Assembly (NCBI GenBank): GCA_009767595.1
Contig: VSDK01022006.1
Coordinates: forward strand, 99,404 to 163,403
Reading direction: 5' to 3'
Length of the DNA: 64,000 nt
Source: Symbiodinium kawagutii
Taxonomy: Eukaryota > Sar > Dinophyceae > Suessiales > Symbiodiniaceae
Shown: positions 46,848 to 59,082 of the stretch, in pieces
Position numbering within the stretch: the stretch's first letter is position 1
Layout: each line of letters starts with the position of its first letter
Notes under the pieces: generated by a model
The model's input: the letters and a program-made list of their open reading frames with translations, nothing else
The model's database searches: none
What the model was told of the DNA's origin: nothing
Made by a program: the position numbers and the translations under genes

Positions 46848-47028
46848 CAACCGGTGACCCACCGGTGGGCGATGCGCTTCCCCAGCGCCGTTGCGGCACC
46901 TGCAGCTGCAAGGCCCACCGCTGACGCCCTGCGAGCTCCACGCGAGCCCTTCTTCCAGACCTGGAAGCGCCCAGCTGAAGCCGTGGGAACGGCTGAACGG
47001 AGCTGATGATGGTGAGAAATGGCCATGG
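46848..47028. CDS. Exon-like island beside family B element
   Basis: Minus: 47002-46848 has acceptor CACCATCATCAG| and donor GGTTG|GTAAGCC and reads LRSAVPTASAGRFQVWKKGS. Plus: the frame ending WERLNGADDGEKWPW stops at 47028, exactly where family B sequence GTCAAGCAGTTAACC begins as a donor. Third-position GC is equal (about two thirds) for both readings. Confidence 0.4.
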
Positions 47029-47115
47029 GTCAAGCAGTTAACCAACCAATGGCTAACAATGGCTGGTTATAATGGTTAAGTAACAATAGTAGGGGATATA
47101 CCAACTATATATGGC

Positions 47116-47232
47116 TGGCTATGGGTCAATATTAATGAACCAACCCATGGGGGATAATAACCACAAATAATAGGGAAAACAGCCTGGTTAGTGAAAGGGG
47201 AACCAGGGGTACAAGGTTTTGACCCACAGCCA
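47116..47232 (+). mobile_element. Family B element, full
   Basis: TGGCTATGGGTCAATATTAA to GGGGTACAAGGTTTTGACCCACAGCCA. A further partial copy (GTCAAGCAGTTAACC, 47027-47110) abuts it upstream. Confidence 0.72.
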
Positions 47233-47768
47233 GCTCATGAATAGAAATTTCATTAATTTATGATGTTCATGTATGATGTTGATTTGTTGATTCAAGAATT
47301 TCCTGTCCATGAAAATTGAGGGGAGAATTCATTAATTGCCATCATGGGCACTTAGATGGTGAGAAATTGATGACTAACAGGGGAGAATGAATTAATGAAT
47401 GATCATGAGAATTTGATGATGATGGTGAGAATTAGTGATGGTCATACTCCTGATGATTATGAAAATTCGGGGCAGAATGACCAACACTAGTAGAGTCTAT
47501 GTAATGGCTGATGATGATGGTCATGGGTTGTGATGGTATTGACAATGATGATCCTACTACCCCACCCGGACATGGAATCACTGGCCGTCAGGGGCACTGA
47601 AGTACCGGTCCTCAACCCTTGTTTCCGGCTCGGCTCGGTGGTATTTTGGGTGGGAATAGCTAGAATTTCACAACAACGAAGTCCCTCATATCTCTTTCGG
47701 CTGTTTCAGGGTTGGGGTCTGATTCAAAGCCATTTCTGTTGTGTCAATCTCTCCTCACCTCGCTGTAG

Positions 47769-47878
47769 CTCATCTCCGAACGTTGGATCAAGAGGAACAG
47801 CGGCAGGTCGAAAACCTCTCAATGGCTGAACTCGGCAACAGTCGCAGCAGTAGCAGCAATCATGGGGATGTGAGGTGA
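47769..47878 (+). CDS. Candidate terminal exon HLRTLDQEEQRQVENL
   Basis: A pyrimidine-rich acceptor (CTCACCTCGCTGTAG|) is followed by HLRTLDQEEQRQVENLSM, AELGNS, a serine run and a TGA. It is charged and helical, with no domain recognised. Upstream, 47595-47640 could hold another small exon (ALKYRSSTLVSGSAR). Could belong with the TRPM-like exon on the same strand, but nothing shows it. Confidence 0.35.
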
Positions 47879-47879
47879 C

Positions 47880-49555
47880 GCCCCAGGTTGTTGATCCCCC
47901 CTAGAACCCAAGGGTTGAGGTGGGTCCTGATGAAGGGAGTTGATTATGGTTATTGATAGTTGTTGATATCAATTTCAACAAAACTATAAAGGACACACAA
48001 CACCACCAATCGAACAACAAACAACCAGGAACAAAAACAAGAATAATCAGCGAATAGAAACTGGTCCCTTCATGTCCGCTCTACCACCCTGTAGCAACCA
48101 TGCTCAGTTGATCCGCTTCATTGTTTCCATATTCAATGCTTGATAATTCTTCATCGGATGTATCCTTTAATTCCTTTACATAACTTACTTGTAAGCTTTG
48201 ATGGATTGTCCGCTTCATGAACATTCATTGGTGTTGATCGTTTTTTTCTGAAGGTCACAGTACTAGCTGGTGGCTTCTGGTTATACTAACCATCTTGCGG
48301 CCTTGGTTAACCCCCAAGAAGTTGGTGGCTGCGTTCAGCAGATTCCTGCACTAGCGACCAGCGAACCACGTTGAGGAATCAAGCTTGGGGAATCCATTGG
48401 CAGCGATAGCTACATGGGTGTACCATGGCCGCGTGGCATGCCACATGGAACTGTGTGTCAAGGGCCCTTTCAACGTGAACATCTACAACAAATGACCAGT
48501 CCAACAATGCTGGGATGTGAAATGATGTGAACTACTTTTCCCTGTTGGTCAATAGTGACCCATTGCCACATGGTGAGCCACTTCACTTTTTGCGGAATGG
48601 CAGATTATATGGGCCTAGGGCCTAGGGGCTCTGCTTCATTGTGAAAACACCACCTAGCCTTGGCCCACAGACCGGGGTTGTTTACAGCCGGGACTTGGAA
48701 ACTATGAACAAGTCATCTAGCTATGCCTCAGGTGTTGGAAATGCACTGGGAAAAAAACACTGGTGCAAGGAACTTGGAATAGTGTCCTACTAGGTACAAT
48801 AAATGGAAACCACTGTTTTGCAAATTAGTTGACGATGATAAGTTGATAACTTCAAACAGTATCCTACTAAGTGATTCGTCAGAAAATAGGTGACCACATG
48901 AGTGACCGTATTGGGCTGATATCACTGTCATTGCCCGTGGTGATCATGAAAATCATTCATCTTAAACTTACTCCTTTCAAAACATCATTTTTCCAGTCCA
49001 GAACTAACCCGTATGAAAAAGTGCAATGATCAACCTCTCTTGTTGGCTATTGTTGGCCTCTCACTATGACCACAGTACTCACTATTACGAACTACTACTA
49101 TTACCCAATCTGATGGGTGTTGATTACGCATGAATTACTATACCATATCAAGGATCCAGTGCACACTAGTTCACCAGCTGATGACAACACTTCCAAGGGC
49201 CACGCTTGGATATCACGTGATATCCACTCAACCAGCAATCAATGGATAAGCAGCTGTCATTGGTGATTCTATTTGTTGACAATATTCACTGTCATCGGCC
49301 ATCGGTTCCTTTTGGCAGCCAACCATCTGCTGTCAACACTGTTCACAAATTGGCCCCTGAATCGGCAGCTTTCTGCAGGGTACCCTTGGTGGTTTTCACA
49401 ACCGCTCTGTGTAATCAAAATAATGAGGCAGGGGGACATGGGGCTTCAAGTGGATTAACTTAGGGCTTTATGGGTTTTACTTGATTTTTGTGATTCAACT
49501 TGAGGTTCGAAATATATGCAATATTAACTTAATTAGGAGGGTTGCAAGCTTTATG
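47880..49555. other. Noncoding
   Basis: No splice-flanked GC-rich exon seen. A 73-codon frame at 49242 is not supported. Confidence 0.45.
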
Positions 49556-49559
49556 GTTC

Positions 49560-49690
49560 ATGCGTTGACTGAGTAAGCAGCCAACCTTGAGGTACTCGGG
49601 ATCTCGGCGCAAATTCCGTCGATCGATTCAGCCATTGGCAGATTTTTCCCCAACGTTGTGATGGCACGACCCAACCATCCCCAGCAATGG
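49560..49690 (-). CDS. Weak terminal exon candidate AITTLGKNLPMAESIDGICA
   Basis: Minus frame RAITTLGKNLPMAESIDGIC, EIPSTSRLAAYSVNA to TGA, about 61% GC3. Another minus frame is also open. It lies 320 bases downstream of the FNIP-repeat gene. Confidence 0.22.
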
Positions 49691-49726
49691 CACACAATTG
49701 CTGGGTGAAAGCAGCTTGTTCATGGC

Positions 49727-49770
49727 CATCAACATCCATCAACATCCATCAACATCCATCAACATCCATA
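49727..49770 (+). repeat. 11-bp tandem CATCAACATCC
   Basis: Four direct copies. Confidence 0.92.
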
Positions 49771-50008
49771 AACTATGGTGAAGTGAATAGGTGAGGACTC
49801 TCTGGCTTATCGCGAAACAACTGCGGCCAACATTCCAATGGGTGCAGCATAGCCAGCAACCCCACACCAGGCCAGGCCCCCATTACAGGCCCTTCACATT
49901 CTTGGGTCATGACATGTTTTTGCATCGTGTGTCGTGTCGTCAACCGCCCGCATTGTCACGGACGGTTAATGCTACAATCAAAACAATACAGCAGTAAGAG
50001 GAAATTCA

Positions 50009-52222
50009 TCACATTGTGCTTATCATCATTGATTGATAACACCTTTCACCAGAAACTCTATGGAAACCAACTGGCCGTGTCCAAAATAGAGTGCGAACAC
50101 TGTTCGGAAAGGTGACCAAATCAAGGCTTTGATTGAAATCCCTTCCAAAAGAACAAGTTTGCAAATTGCTCGGCAAATTGACCCGATCCAGGCTTTGATT
50201 GAAACCGGAGCCAAAAGTCAATGTTTCGAGGTTGCTGGGCAACGTGACCCGCTCCAGGCTTTGGTTGAAACTATCCCCTAGAGTCAAAGTTCGCAGCTCG
50301 TTGGGCAAATTGACCCGATCCAGGCTCTGGTTGAAAGCAGAGCCAAATGTCAATGCTTCCAGTTTGCTGGGCAAGGTGACCCGATCCAGGCTTTGGTTGA
50401 AACTATGCCCTAGAGTCAAAGTCCGCAGCTCCTTCGGCAAAATGACCTGATCCAAGCTGCGGTCGAACCGCAAACCAAATGTCAAAGTTCGCAAGTTGTT
50501 CGGCAATTTGACCCCATCCAGGCTCTGATTGAAACATTGTTGAAAAGTCAAAGTTTCCAGGTTGCTTGGCAAGGTGACCCGATCAAGGATCTGATTAAAA
50601 ACTTGGCCAAAAGTCAAGGTTCGCAGGTTGCTCGGCAAGGTGACCCGATCCAAGATCTGGTTGAATCTGAAGCCAAAAGTCAACGTTTGCAGGTTGCAGG
50701 GCAAGGAGACCCGATCCAGTCTCTGATTGAAACATCTTCCAAATGTCAAAGTTCGTAGGTTACTTGGCAAATTGACTGATTCCAGGCTCTGATCGAAAGC
50801 GGAGCCAAAAGTCAATGTTTGCAGGTTGTTCGGCCAGGTGACCTGATCCAGGCTCTGATTGAAATTATTGCCAAAAATTAAAGTTTGCAGGTTTCTCGGA
50901 AAGGCTATCTGATCCAGGCAGCAAAAACTATCCCCCAAAGTCAAAGTTCGCAGCTCGCTCGGCAGGATGACCTTCTCTAAGCTGCGGTCGAACCGCACAC
51001 CCAGAGTCAAAGTTTGCAAGTTGTTCGAAAAGGTAATCCGATCCAAGCTCTGATTAAAATCAGCACCAAAAGTCAAGGCTTGCAGGTTGCTGGGCAAGGT
51101 GGCCCGATCCAGGTTCTGGTTGAAATCCCTTCCAAAAGTCAAAGTTTGCAGATTGCTCGGCAAATTGACCCGATCCAGGCTTTGATTGAAAGCGGAGCCA
51201 AAAGTCAAAGTTTCCATGTTGCTTGGCAAAATGACCCCATCCAGGCTCTGATCGAAAGCAAAACCAAAAGTCAACGTTTCCAGGTTGCTGGGCAGGGTAG
51301 CCCGATCCAGGTTCTGGTTGAAATATGTTCCAAAAGTCAAAGTTTGCAGTTTAGTTGGCAAGAAGATCTGATCCATGCTCTGATTGAAATGAGTGCCGAA
51401 AGTCAAAGTTTGCAGGTTGCTCGGCAAGCTGACCCGATCGAAGCTTTGATTAAAAGCAACACCGAAAGTCAGTGCTTGCAGGTTTCTGGGCCAGGCAACT
51501 CGATCCAGGCTCTGGTTGAAAGCAGAGCCAAAAGTCAATGTTTGCAGGCTGTTTGGCAAGTTGATTTGATCAAGACTTTGGTTGAAACTGTCCCCCAGAG
51601 TCAAAGTTCGTAGCTTGCTTGGCAAAATGACCCCATCTAAGCCGCGGTTGAATTGCGAACCAAATGTCAAAGTTCCCAAGTTGTTCGGCAAAGTCACCCC
51701 ATTCAGGCTCTGATTATAATCAGCGCCAAAAGTCAACGCTTGCAGGTTGCTCGGCAAGGAGACCCCTTGCAGGTTCTTATCGAAAAAATTGGCAAGAGCC
51801 AAGGTCTTTAAGGTTGCAGGAAGATGGCGCAGGCAACTAGTGGACGATGTACCTGCTATCTGAGTCACCCCTTCCAGCGCAGCTTCTTTCTCAGAGACTT
51901 TCAATCCCTGGACAATTCTCCATGCAGAAAGCAGATTAGTAGGGACATAGGTGCAGGACAATGTTGCAGTTTTGCCGCTTATACCTTGTTGTTGCAATGT
52001 TTGGTGCAACACCAAGGCTGACGAACTGTGGTGGAGAGTGGGCTTTGCACCTCTCTTTGCCAGCTGCTTTGAAACTATCTGGACCACCTCCCTTCCCAAT
52101 GTGGAAGGGCAAAGGCTGACAATACATCCTTCACCATTCAAACAGAACACATGGATTTCAATCAGCTGGGTACCGTCACCGGATGCTGGCCCCACATAGC
52201 CATCACGGCTGGCGAGCGCCAT
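50009..52222 (-). CDS. FNIP/LRR-type 22-residue repeat protein, intronless
   Basis: A single uninterrupted reading frame. The 52297 ATG is possible, but an AG acceptor-like site (TTGTTCTAGCAG) lies between it and the ATG at 52222, so I prefer 52222 (737 residues). Residues about 10-100 are a small folded N-terminal region (HVFCLNGEGCIVSL, LHQTLQQQGISGKTATLSC) resembling a ubiquitin-like fold. From about residue 140 there are 26 repeats of 22 residues with the pattern LPSNLQTLTFGxxFNQSLDRV, close to the FNIP repeat known from Dictyostelium and to solenoid LRRs; one unit (GDSFCCLDQI) has lost a residue. The last unit decays (FPNSVRTLFWT) before a short tail. Such proteins are probably binding scaffolds; the partner is unknown. 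Lack of introns next to a 14-exon gene suggests a retrocopy or recent expansion (inference). It lies downstream of, and on the same strand as, the FAD monooxygenase. Confidence 0.88.
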   Translation of the reverse strand: MALASRDGYVGPASGDGTQLIEIHVFCLNGEGCIVSLCPSTLGREVVQIVSKQLAKRGAKPTLHHSSSALVLHQTLQQQGISGKTATLSCTYVPTNLLSAWRIVQGLKVSEKEAALEGVTQIAGTSSTSCLRHLPATLKTLALANFFDKNLQGVSLPSNLQALTFGADYNQSLNGVTLPNNLGTLTFGSQFNRGLDGVILPSKLRTLTLGDSFNQSLDQINLPNSLQTLTFGSAFNQSLDRVAWPRNLQALTFGVAFNQSFDRVSLPSNLQTLTFGTHFNQSMDQIFLPTKLQTLTFGTYFNQNLDRATLPSNLETLTFGFAFDQSLDGVILPSNMETLTFGSAFNQSLDRVNLPSNLQTLTFGRDFNQNLDRATLPSNLQALTFGADFNQSLDRITFSNNLQTLTLGVRFDRSLEKVILPSELRTLTLGDSFCCLDQIAFPRNLQTLIFGNNFNQSLDQVTWPNNLQTLTFGSAFDQSLESVNLPSNLRTLTFGRCFNQRLDRVSLPCNLQTLTFGFRFNQILDRVTLPSNLRTLTFGQVFNQILDRVTLPSNLETLTFQQCFNQSLDGVKLPNNLRTLTFGLRFDRSLDQVILPKELRTLTLGHSFNQSLDRVTLPSKLEALTFGSAFNQSLDRVNLPNELRTLTLGDSFNQSLERVTLPSNLETLTFGSGFNQSLDRVNLPSNLQTCSFGRDFNQSLDLVTFPNSVRTLFWTRPVGFHRVSGERCYQSMMISTM

Positions 52223-52619
52223 GTCACCTCGATCGCCCTCTGCGTGGTGACCACCGACTATCGGCTGGGAGCAAGAACTGCTAGAACAAGATCGCAATTG
52301 GATGATGCAATGTCACATACACTTGCGGATTTGGGATTTAGAATAATACGGTATCATCACTATGTTCACCACATATTTTTGGTATGATGATGATGCGGAT
52401 GATAGGTCCCAAGGTGTCTCAACAAAGTAATGAACGACAAATGGGATCATATCATCTAAAGCAAGTCACCGTGATGATTTGCCAAACAACAAAGGGAAAA
52501 GCCACCAATGAAGAACTAACCAACAACAACCAAAACAGATCAAACATCAAAAACAACTACAAACGACTTCCGACAAACGCAAAAAACAACCAACTAAGGC
52601 CAAGAAACTCCGAGCAACA

Positions 52620-52760
52620 TTGAACAAAAAAATAGGAAGGAAAAAACAGACAAGCAAACAAACAAACAAACAAGCAAGCGAGCAACCAAGCAAAACAGCA
52701 ACCGCAACGGCAACAGCAACAGCAGCAACAGCCACAACAGCAAAGCAACAACAACAAACC
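52620..52760 (+). repeat. CAAACAAA / CAACAG-rich tract
   Basis: CA-rich low complexity between the FNIP gene and the monooxygenase gene. Confidence 0.8.
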
Positions 52761-53115
52761 CAAGTCCAAGAACCACCACGTACAACAACGGCAGCAGGAG
52801 TGAGAACCGAAAAATCAGCAACTGGCATCAGTCATGACAATCCTTCTATGTTCGCTAGCAAGTGCCAATTCCTAAAATGGCTCGTAGTCACCCACTGGCG
52901 CATAGTGAGTACAATCTCATATTAACAATCAACCATAAAATGGCTCATAGTCACCCACATGCGCATAATGAGTACAATCCCATATTAACGATCAACCCTG
53001 ACAAGTACATGATAAGTCTACTTTCCATATGAAACAATCGAATCCCTTATAAAAATCTTATAAACCTGAACCAATCCCTTCAAATAATCCCATCTCATCC
53101 CATGTGACACAACCA

Positions 53116-54929
53116 TCAGCTGCACTGCTTGACATCGCTCCCAGGCACCTTGGGCAGGAGCTTGTTGAGAAGGAGCCGGGAGAGGAACGAGATGTTCCAC
53201 AGGCGACCTCTCCAGGGAGCTTGGCTGTACCTCGGAGGCGGCTTCTGGTGGTGGACCTTGGTCCCACCATGCTGGGTAAGTTGGCTCATCCCCAAGGAAA
53301 TCACGGGGGTACGGCCAATCATCATATATTTATCATCAAATTTATTAACCCATTTTTGAGGTTCCCGATTTTGAGAAACCATCACGTGTTGAAAGAGGTT
53401 GAAAGATGTTGAAAGCATCCAACTTTCTTTGCGAATGATTGTGAAGTACGTTCCAAAGTCCTGCTGATCGAATGGAGTGGTGTCAAGAACCCCGGTGGCT
53501 TCCCGATCTTGAGCACCAGCCAGAGCGTCAGCCCTTTCAGGGTTGACATCCAAGCCATTGCAACCAATCAATCGATCAAAAACCCATACCAACCATCATG
53601 AATCATCATGAATCTTCATTAACCACCAGTAATTACCCATCATTAATCACCATTCATCATCATTAATCCAAACTAATCCAACCAATCTATACCAGCCATT
53701 ACTAACCCACCAACGACGGTCACATCACCACCACCAAGGCGCTGGAAGGGCGCCGCCACGCGCACGATTTTGATGAGCGCCTCCACGTCGGGCATGCGCC
53801 GCCTCTCGAAGTCCCCCACCGCCTCCACGGTGCCACCAGCGGAGTCGAGGCACGACTGCAACACGCTGACGTCCTGCACCGTGGATGCCACCGTGGATGC
53901 CACCGTGGATNNNNNNNNNNNNNNNATAAAAATATGTGAAGATATGTCGATATTGGCTGCATTTCAAGCATCTTGAAGCTGGAAACACGGTTACAGCTAG
54001 TTTTGTTGATCTGGCTTAGTTTGAAGCATTTTTGAAGCTGGACATATTGTGGATTCTTTATGTCGGACATAGATTGGCGTGGCTGATGGGATCAATCCGA
54101 ACCAACAGGTGTAGGTGAATCCGAGCATTGGTGCACCAAAGTGTTTAAACCAACCCCCCTGGTGTGTGGGATAGAGATAGCATTGATCGCTTGTACAATA
54201 GATACTTGTCAACTGTAACTATGTACTATGTTGATGGATTATAGTGCGAACATTAATACCTTGCCTAGCTCCTTTACACTTACTGGGATGCCTTTTAAAT
54301 CACATTCCATACGCAAAGGCTCCATTTCAATGTCTCACAAATATCCTTGGAATGAAGCTTGGACCCGACCAAATGCTTGGCGGCAGCTTGTACCAACTGG
54401 GAGGACTCCTTCAAGATTCTACGTCGTGAGTCAGAGTCTATTGCAAACAATTTGAGCAAAATTGGAGGTCAACATAGGCGAGCGAGGTTTCCAATGCGAA
54501 CGGTTGTATCATCAAACCAACAACTCTATGATCATCATGAAGCCAACTGAAAACCAACATCGACCCGCCATTCATCAGCGTTTCACCAACCATGCACATC
54601 CATTTACCATGAACAAGCCATGCCCCTTCCAGATCGATCCCGCAATTCCTTTGGGAACCATGAAAAACCATGGAAAATCCCTGGAAAACCATAGAAAATC
54701 TATGGAAAAAGCCATGGAAAATCTGCCCTGCACCACCCTGGCAGCTCCCTCCTCCAGTGCGCTGTTCACCCCCTGGCCGATGTCCGGCGGCAGCGAGTGC
54801 AAGGCATCTCCCAACAGGATGGCTGCGGCACCTGTCAGATGAAGCGGCCACTGTCAAAAATAAGTGGCCAACGTATGCACATCTTTATATGTATATATAT
54901 ATATACTATTTTATATGTGTATAGGAGAT

Positions 54930-54961
<32 letters not shown>

Positions 54962-57900
54962 AATAATATATAAATAATATAAAGATGATATGATGATGAT
55001 ATAAAGATGATATAAAGATGATATAAAGATGATATAAAGATGATATAAAGATGATATAAAGATGATACAAAGATGATATTAAGATGATATTAAGATGAAA
55101 TAAAGATGATATAAAGATGATATAAAGATGATATAAAGATGATATAAAGATAGTAACATATATATATATTTGTAATTAGATATCATTAGATATTGATACA
55201 GACAGATGGCTGAAAGCTGCCATAATTCTTGTATGATTGCGATGTCGTAAGTCGTAATTGCTGCTGTAATTCTTCCATGATGATTAATGACTGGATGGCA
55301 TATTTTGTCCATAATGATTCAATGCTGGTTGAAGGTCAAGTCCCTCTCAAAGCACTTGTGGTGTGAAGCTAGTTCGCTGTCCCATGGTTCAAAAGTGCTT
55401 TGAAGACCTGATTTCTTCACCATGCATCTCAAAAATCTCTGTTCACTTCTCCTTGGACCACGTTGTGAAAACATGTGAAACAGACCCTATGATCTTTCCA
55501 CATTGCAGGCACCCGAGAAACCCTGGCAGATTCCTGGGTGCTGGGAGCCCCTAATGCACTCATGCAGGAATGATCAGTCTTGGTATAGATGTTTGGTATT
55601 GAAATATTTTGAATGGAAACCATACCTCTGGATGTTTCCCCAAGCAGTACCTCAATTTCTCAATGCTTTCCCTACAGAATGAAACAGGCTTCCATATTGT
55701 GATTCCACATTGGAGAACTGCGAATCTCTGCTGACCTTCGCTCTTCCACACCGCGGTAGGACAATACTGCGGGCTGGGAAATCGTCCCCCGCGATTTTCC
55801 GCGAAGCGTGTGAGCTCCTCCTCCGACACCAGCTGCTGAACGGGGAAGTGCGGCCACTGCTCCTGGCCCATCACCCATCCGCCATGAACATCAGCATAGC
55901 ATCTTTGAACTATGACAGTTGATCATCCACCAGAAATGACCACAGTTGAGTATAACATCAGCATAGCTTGTAAATACTCAACTGTGGTCACTTAAACACA
56001 TCAGCTTGTATAACATCAGTTCAAACATCAGTGTTCACCAGAAATCACCAGAGTTGTTTGAACAACTGCTCTCCAGGAACTGGAGACAGCCGCTGGCGTC
56101 CTCAGCGTAGGTCTTGAAGCTCTCCACGGTGTCAGCCTCCCAAACCGAATCGTCTTCGTAGGTGATCAAGTTCGCAGTCCGCGCTCCGAACTCCTGCTGA
56201 TGGTGCTGGTGGTGGTGGTGGTGGTGGCGGTTGTGGCGGGTGGTGGGTAGTGCTGGTCACAGAAAAATCAATTGTTGTGGGTTGATCAACCACATGTATG
56301 GCATTGACTGACATTGGTCAATATGGTCAATACAATAAATCGGCTTGTTTTTGGCTGATCACGCACAATAAGTTCCCTTGAATAGAACCATTTGTCTGAT
56401 GCATTGATCTTGAGCCACATCTTTGCGGTCAAGCGTGCTCAGAAAAGCTTGCGCCTTTCTGAGAACGAAGACATGGTGCCACCACAGCTAGATAGTGGCA
56501 GCTACCAGCTCTACAATAAATCCAGGTATCAGCAATAAGAATAGGGATATCAACCATCATTGACCATCATCAGCCATGATATCATGAACCATCATCAACC
56601 ATGATCAGCTAGCAACAATTGATTTCTTGCAGGCATGATTACTCAGCTAGCATTATCTCTTCTATCTTCCGAGGACAATTGATCTTATGGTACTGATCGA
56701 TCATGTACCACTATATTTCTGATACTCACAGGCAACTAATATAAATGCAATCATGTATGTAAGATGTACAAAATTCAATAGTCCAGCTGATGGTAACTTC
56801 ATTCGGAGCCGATGATACAGTCATTGCTATACTTTGCCATGGCATTGGTGGGCTACTGGTCCATTGAGGTATGTGTCAGGGGCCAACCATGATCGCCACC
56901 AGCAGCCAGCCACCCCAGCGCCCTTCCTGGGAGACGGGGATGAGCCCAAGTTTCTGCTTGCATCTGGTCTTCGAGACCCCTGAGGCTGATCGATGATGGG
57001 GAATATGAACTAAGGATAATCCAGGTACATCCCGACGCAAGGTGCAAACAGATTGAATCCACTTGCGAAGACATCCTGACTCGTTGCGATAAGACATGCT
57101 AAGACATCCTGACTGCTTGTGATGAATCGTGGTGAACCGTGTTGATCAGACTGTTTGTCCTTGCTGGGCAACGACGGGTCACAACGGGTCCAAAATAAAA
57201 ATCTGCAAAGGCACAGCTGCCAACACCTCACGGAAACAACCTCCAATTCCCCGTTGGTCAAACCCACCTCGAATCGCATAGAAGCCGTCGCTGGAAAATG
57301 TTTCTGGCCCCTTGGGCGTTGAGAGCTCAAAGTCTCCTGGAAGTGTTAGAACTTTGTAACGAAGTCCAGCAGAAGGTGAGCTAAACTTCCTGAGCGCAGG
57401 TAGAATCCAACAGGATCCAACTCAGTAGTCGACTAGTCGATGGCAATTAGCCCAGTGCCCGAGTCGCTTGTGTCAAGTTGTGGCAAGAAGACCATCTTTG
57501 AAGGTTGTTCGTTGCAAATCATGGTGGAACTCCTGCAGTACCACTGGTACTGCTGAGATACCAGACTTGTTCTAAGCTGCAGGTGCAAAACCTGCAGGGT
57601 TTATGCCAGGTGGTGCCCACCGGTTGTTACAACATGTTTGAACTGATGCTTGTAGTCGGTGGAAACGCCAACCCTGGATTAATAAACCCCTGGCTCATCA
57701 ATGGCAGGGAGAAACACCCAAATAATCCCATATATACATATATATATATATGTATATATATATATGTATATGGCAGAAATGGCTATGGTCACTGCCAGCC
57801 ATGTCCAGCCATCCAAGAATGGGTGGGTCAACATCCCAACCACGGGATATACCTGTACAGCCTGTAATCTTTTTTGGGTGATTTTGCCCTTCCCATGTCG

Positions 57901-58965
57901 CTATGACAATCTATATCAATCTATGCAGCTATCCACAGTCTTAGTCAACAATCGTCATGAGCAGCAGGTCCGTTCTTCCACTGCTCTGATTGCACAAGGG
58001 TTGATCGACGACATATTTGGTGAGCACCCTACTTGGGGACAATCCTGAGGTTTCAATCAGCATGATTTAGTCAGCGCTCTAGCAAACTAGTGTGCTTGGC
58101 CTCTATCGAGGAAACCATGACAAAAATAGAAACTGATTAGGATATTTACATCACCATGGACCCCTCGAGTCTGCCAAGCATCACCGCCATCACTACAGTC
58201 ACTACAGACATGAAGAGCTAGTGTTTTATCATCAAAAGATATCAAAAGTGTAAACTCGCAGGGGAGTTCAGAAAAGATAATTACTCCTTGACCTGGAGTT
58301 ATAGCATTGTTGAGGAAACCACGAAATGCAATCCCAGTGTCTTCACCTCGTATCTTCCTTGCTTCCCATCCCATTCCTCTAGTTGTGCTCGCACTTGCGA
58401 ACGATATCCATCTGCGCCAACCAGCAATGTAGCGCACTGCGGGGATCCATCACTGGTCCTTGGCTGGTTCCGGATGATCATCGCAATGGCTGATACTAAT
58501 CACGATGCTTGGCCATCCATCCTCTCGACGTTTCTCATCCTGGCTTAGTCCATGGGGGTCATCAAGCATCCCTGCACAGAGGAAACCAACCAGCTTTGGA
58601 GGTACACCATCTACGAAATAGCTGCGGTGTATCCTGTGGTGCACCATGGTGCTGTGGGATGTCCCAAGCGTATGTGCCATTGGAACGCCACAGGAGCTCA
58701 TATCGACTGCGACATAGAAGGATCTGCTGCCAGGGTGCGTGATCTGGAAGCCGTTGGCATCCCTCTCGATGCTTTGAATGTCTGCCTGCAGATGCAGTCC
58801 TTGGAGCGAAACCGCAAGGACTTTGGCACCTCATGATCTACGTAGGTTATACTACCAGTGAACATGGTTAGCTATAAGAACCTGAAAAATGTGGTTTGGT
58901 TTACACCCACATTATTTGTCCTACCCTGCGAAAGCTCATATCTTTCTCTTTTGGCAAGTGTTGAC

Positions 58966-59030
<65 letters not shown>

Positions 59031-59034
59031 CCAG

Positions 59035-59082
<48 letters not shown>

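Noticed and set aside
50199-51613. Plus-strand frames of 70-200 codons opposite the FNIP gene
   Set aside because: Antisense shadows of the 66-bp repeat.
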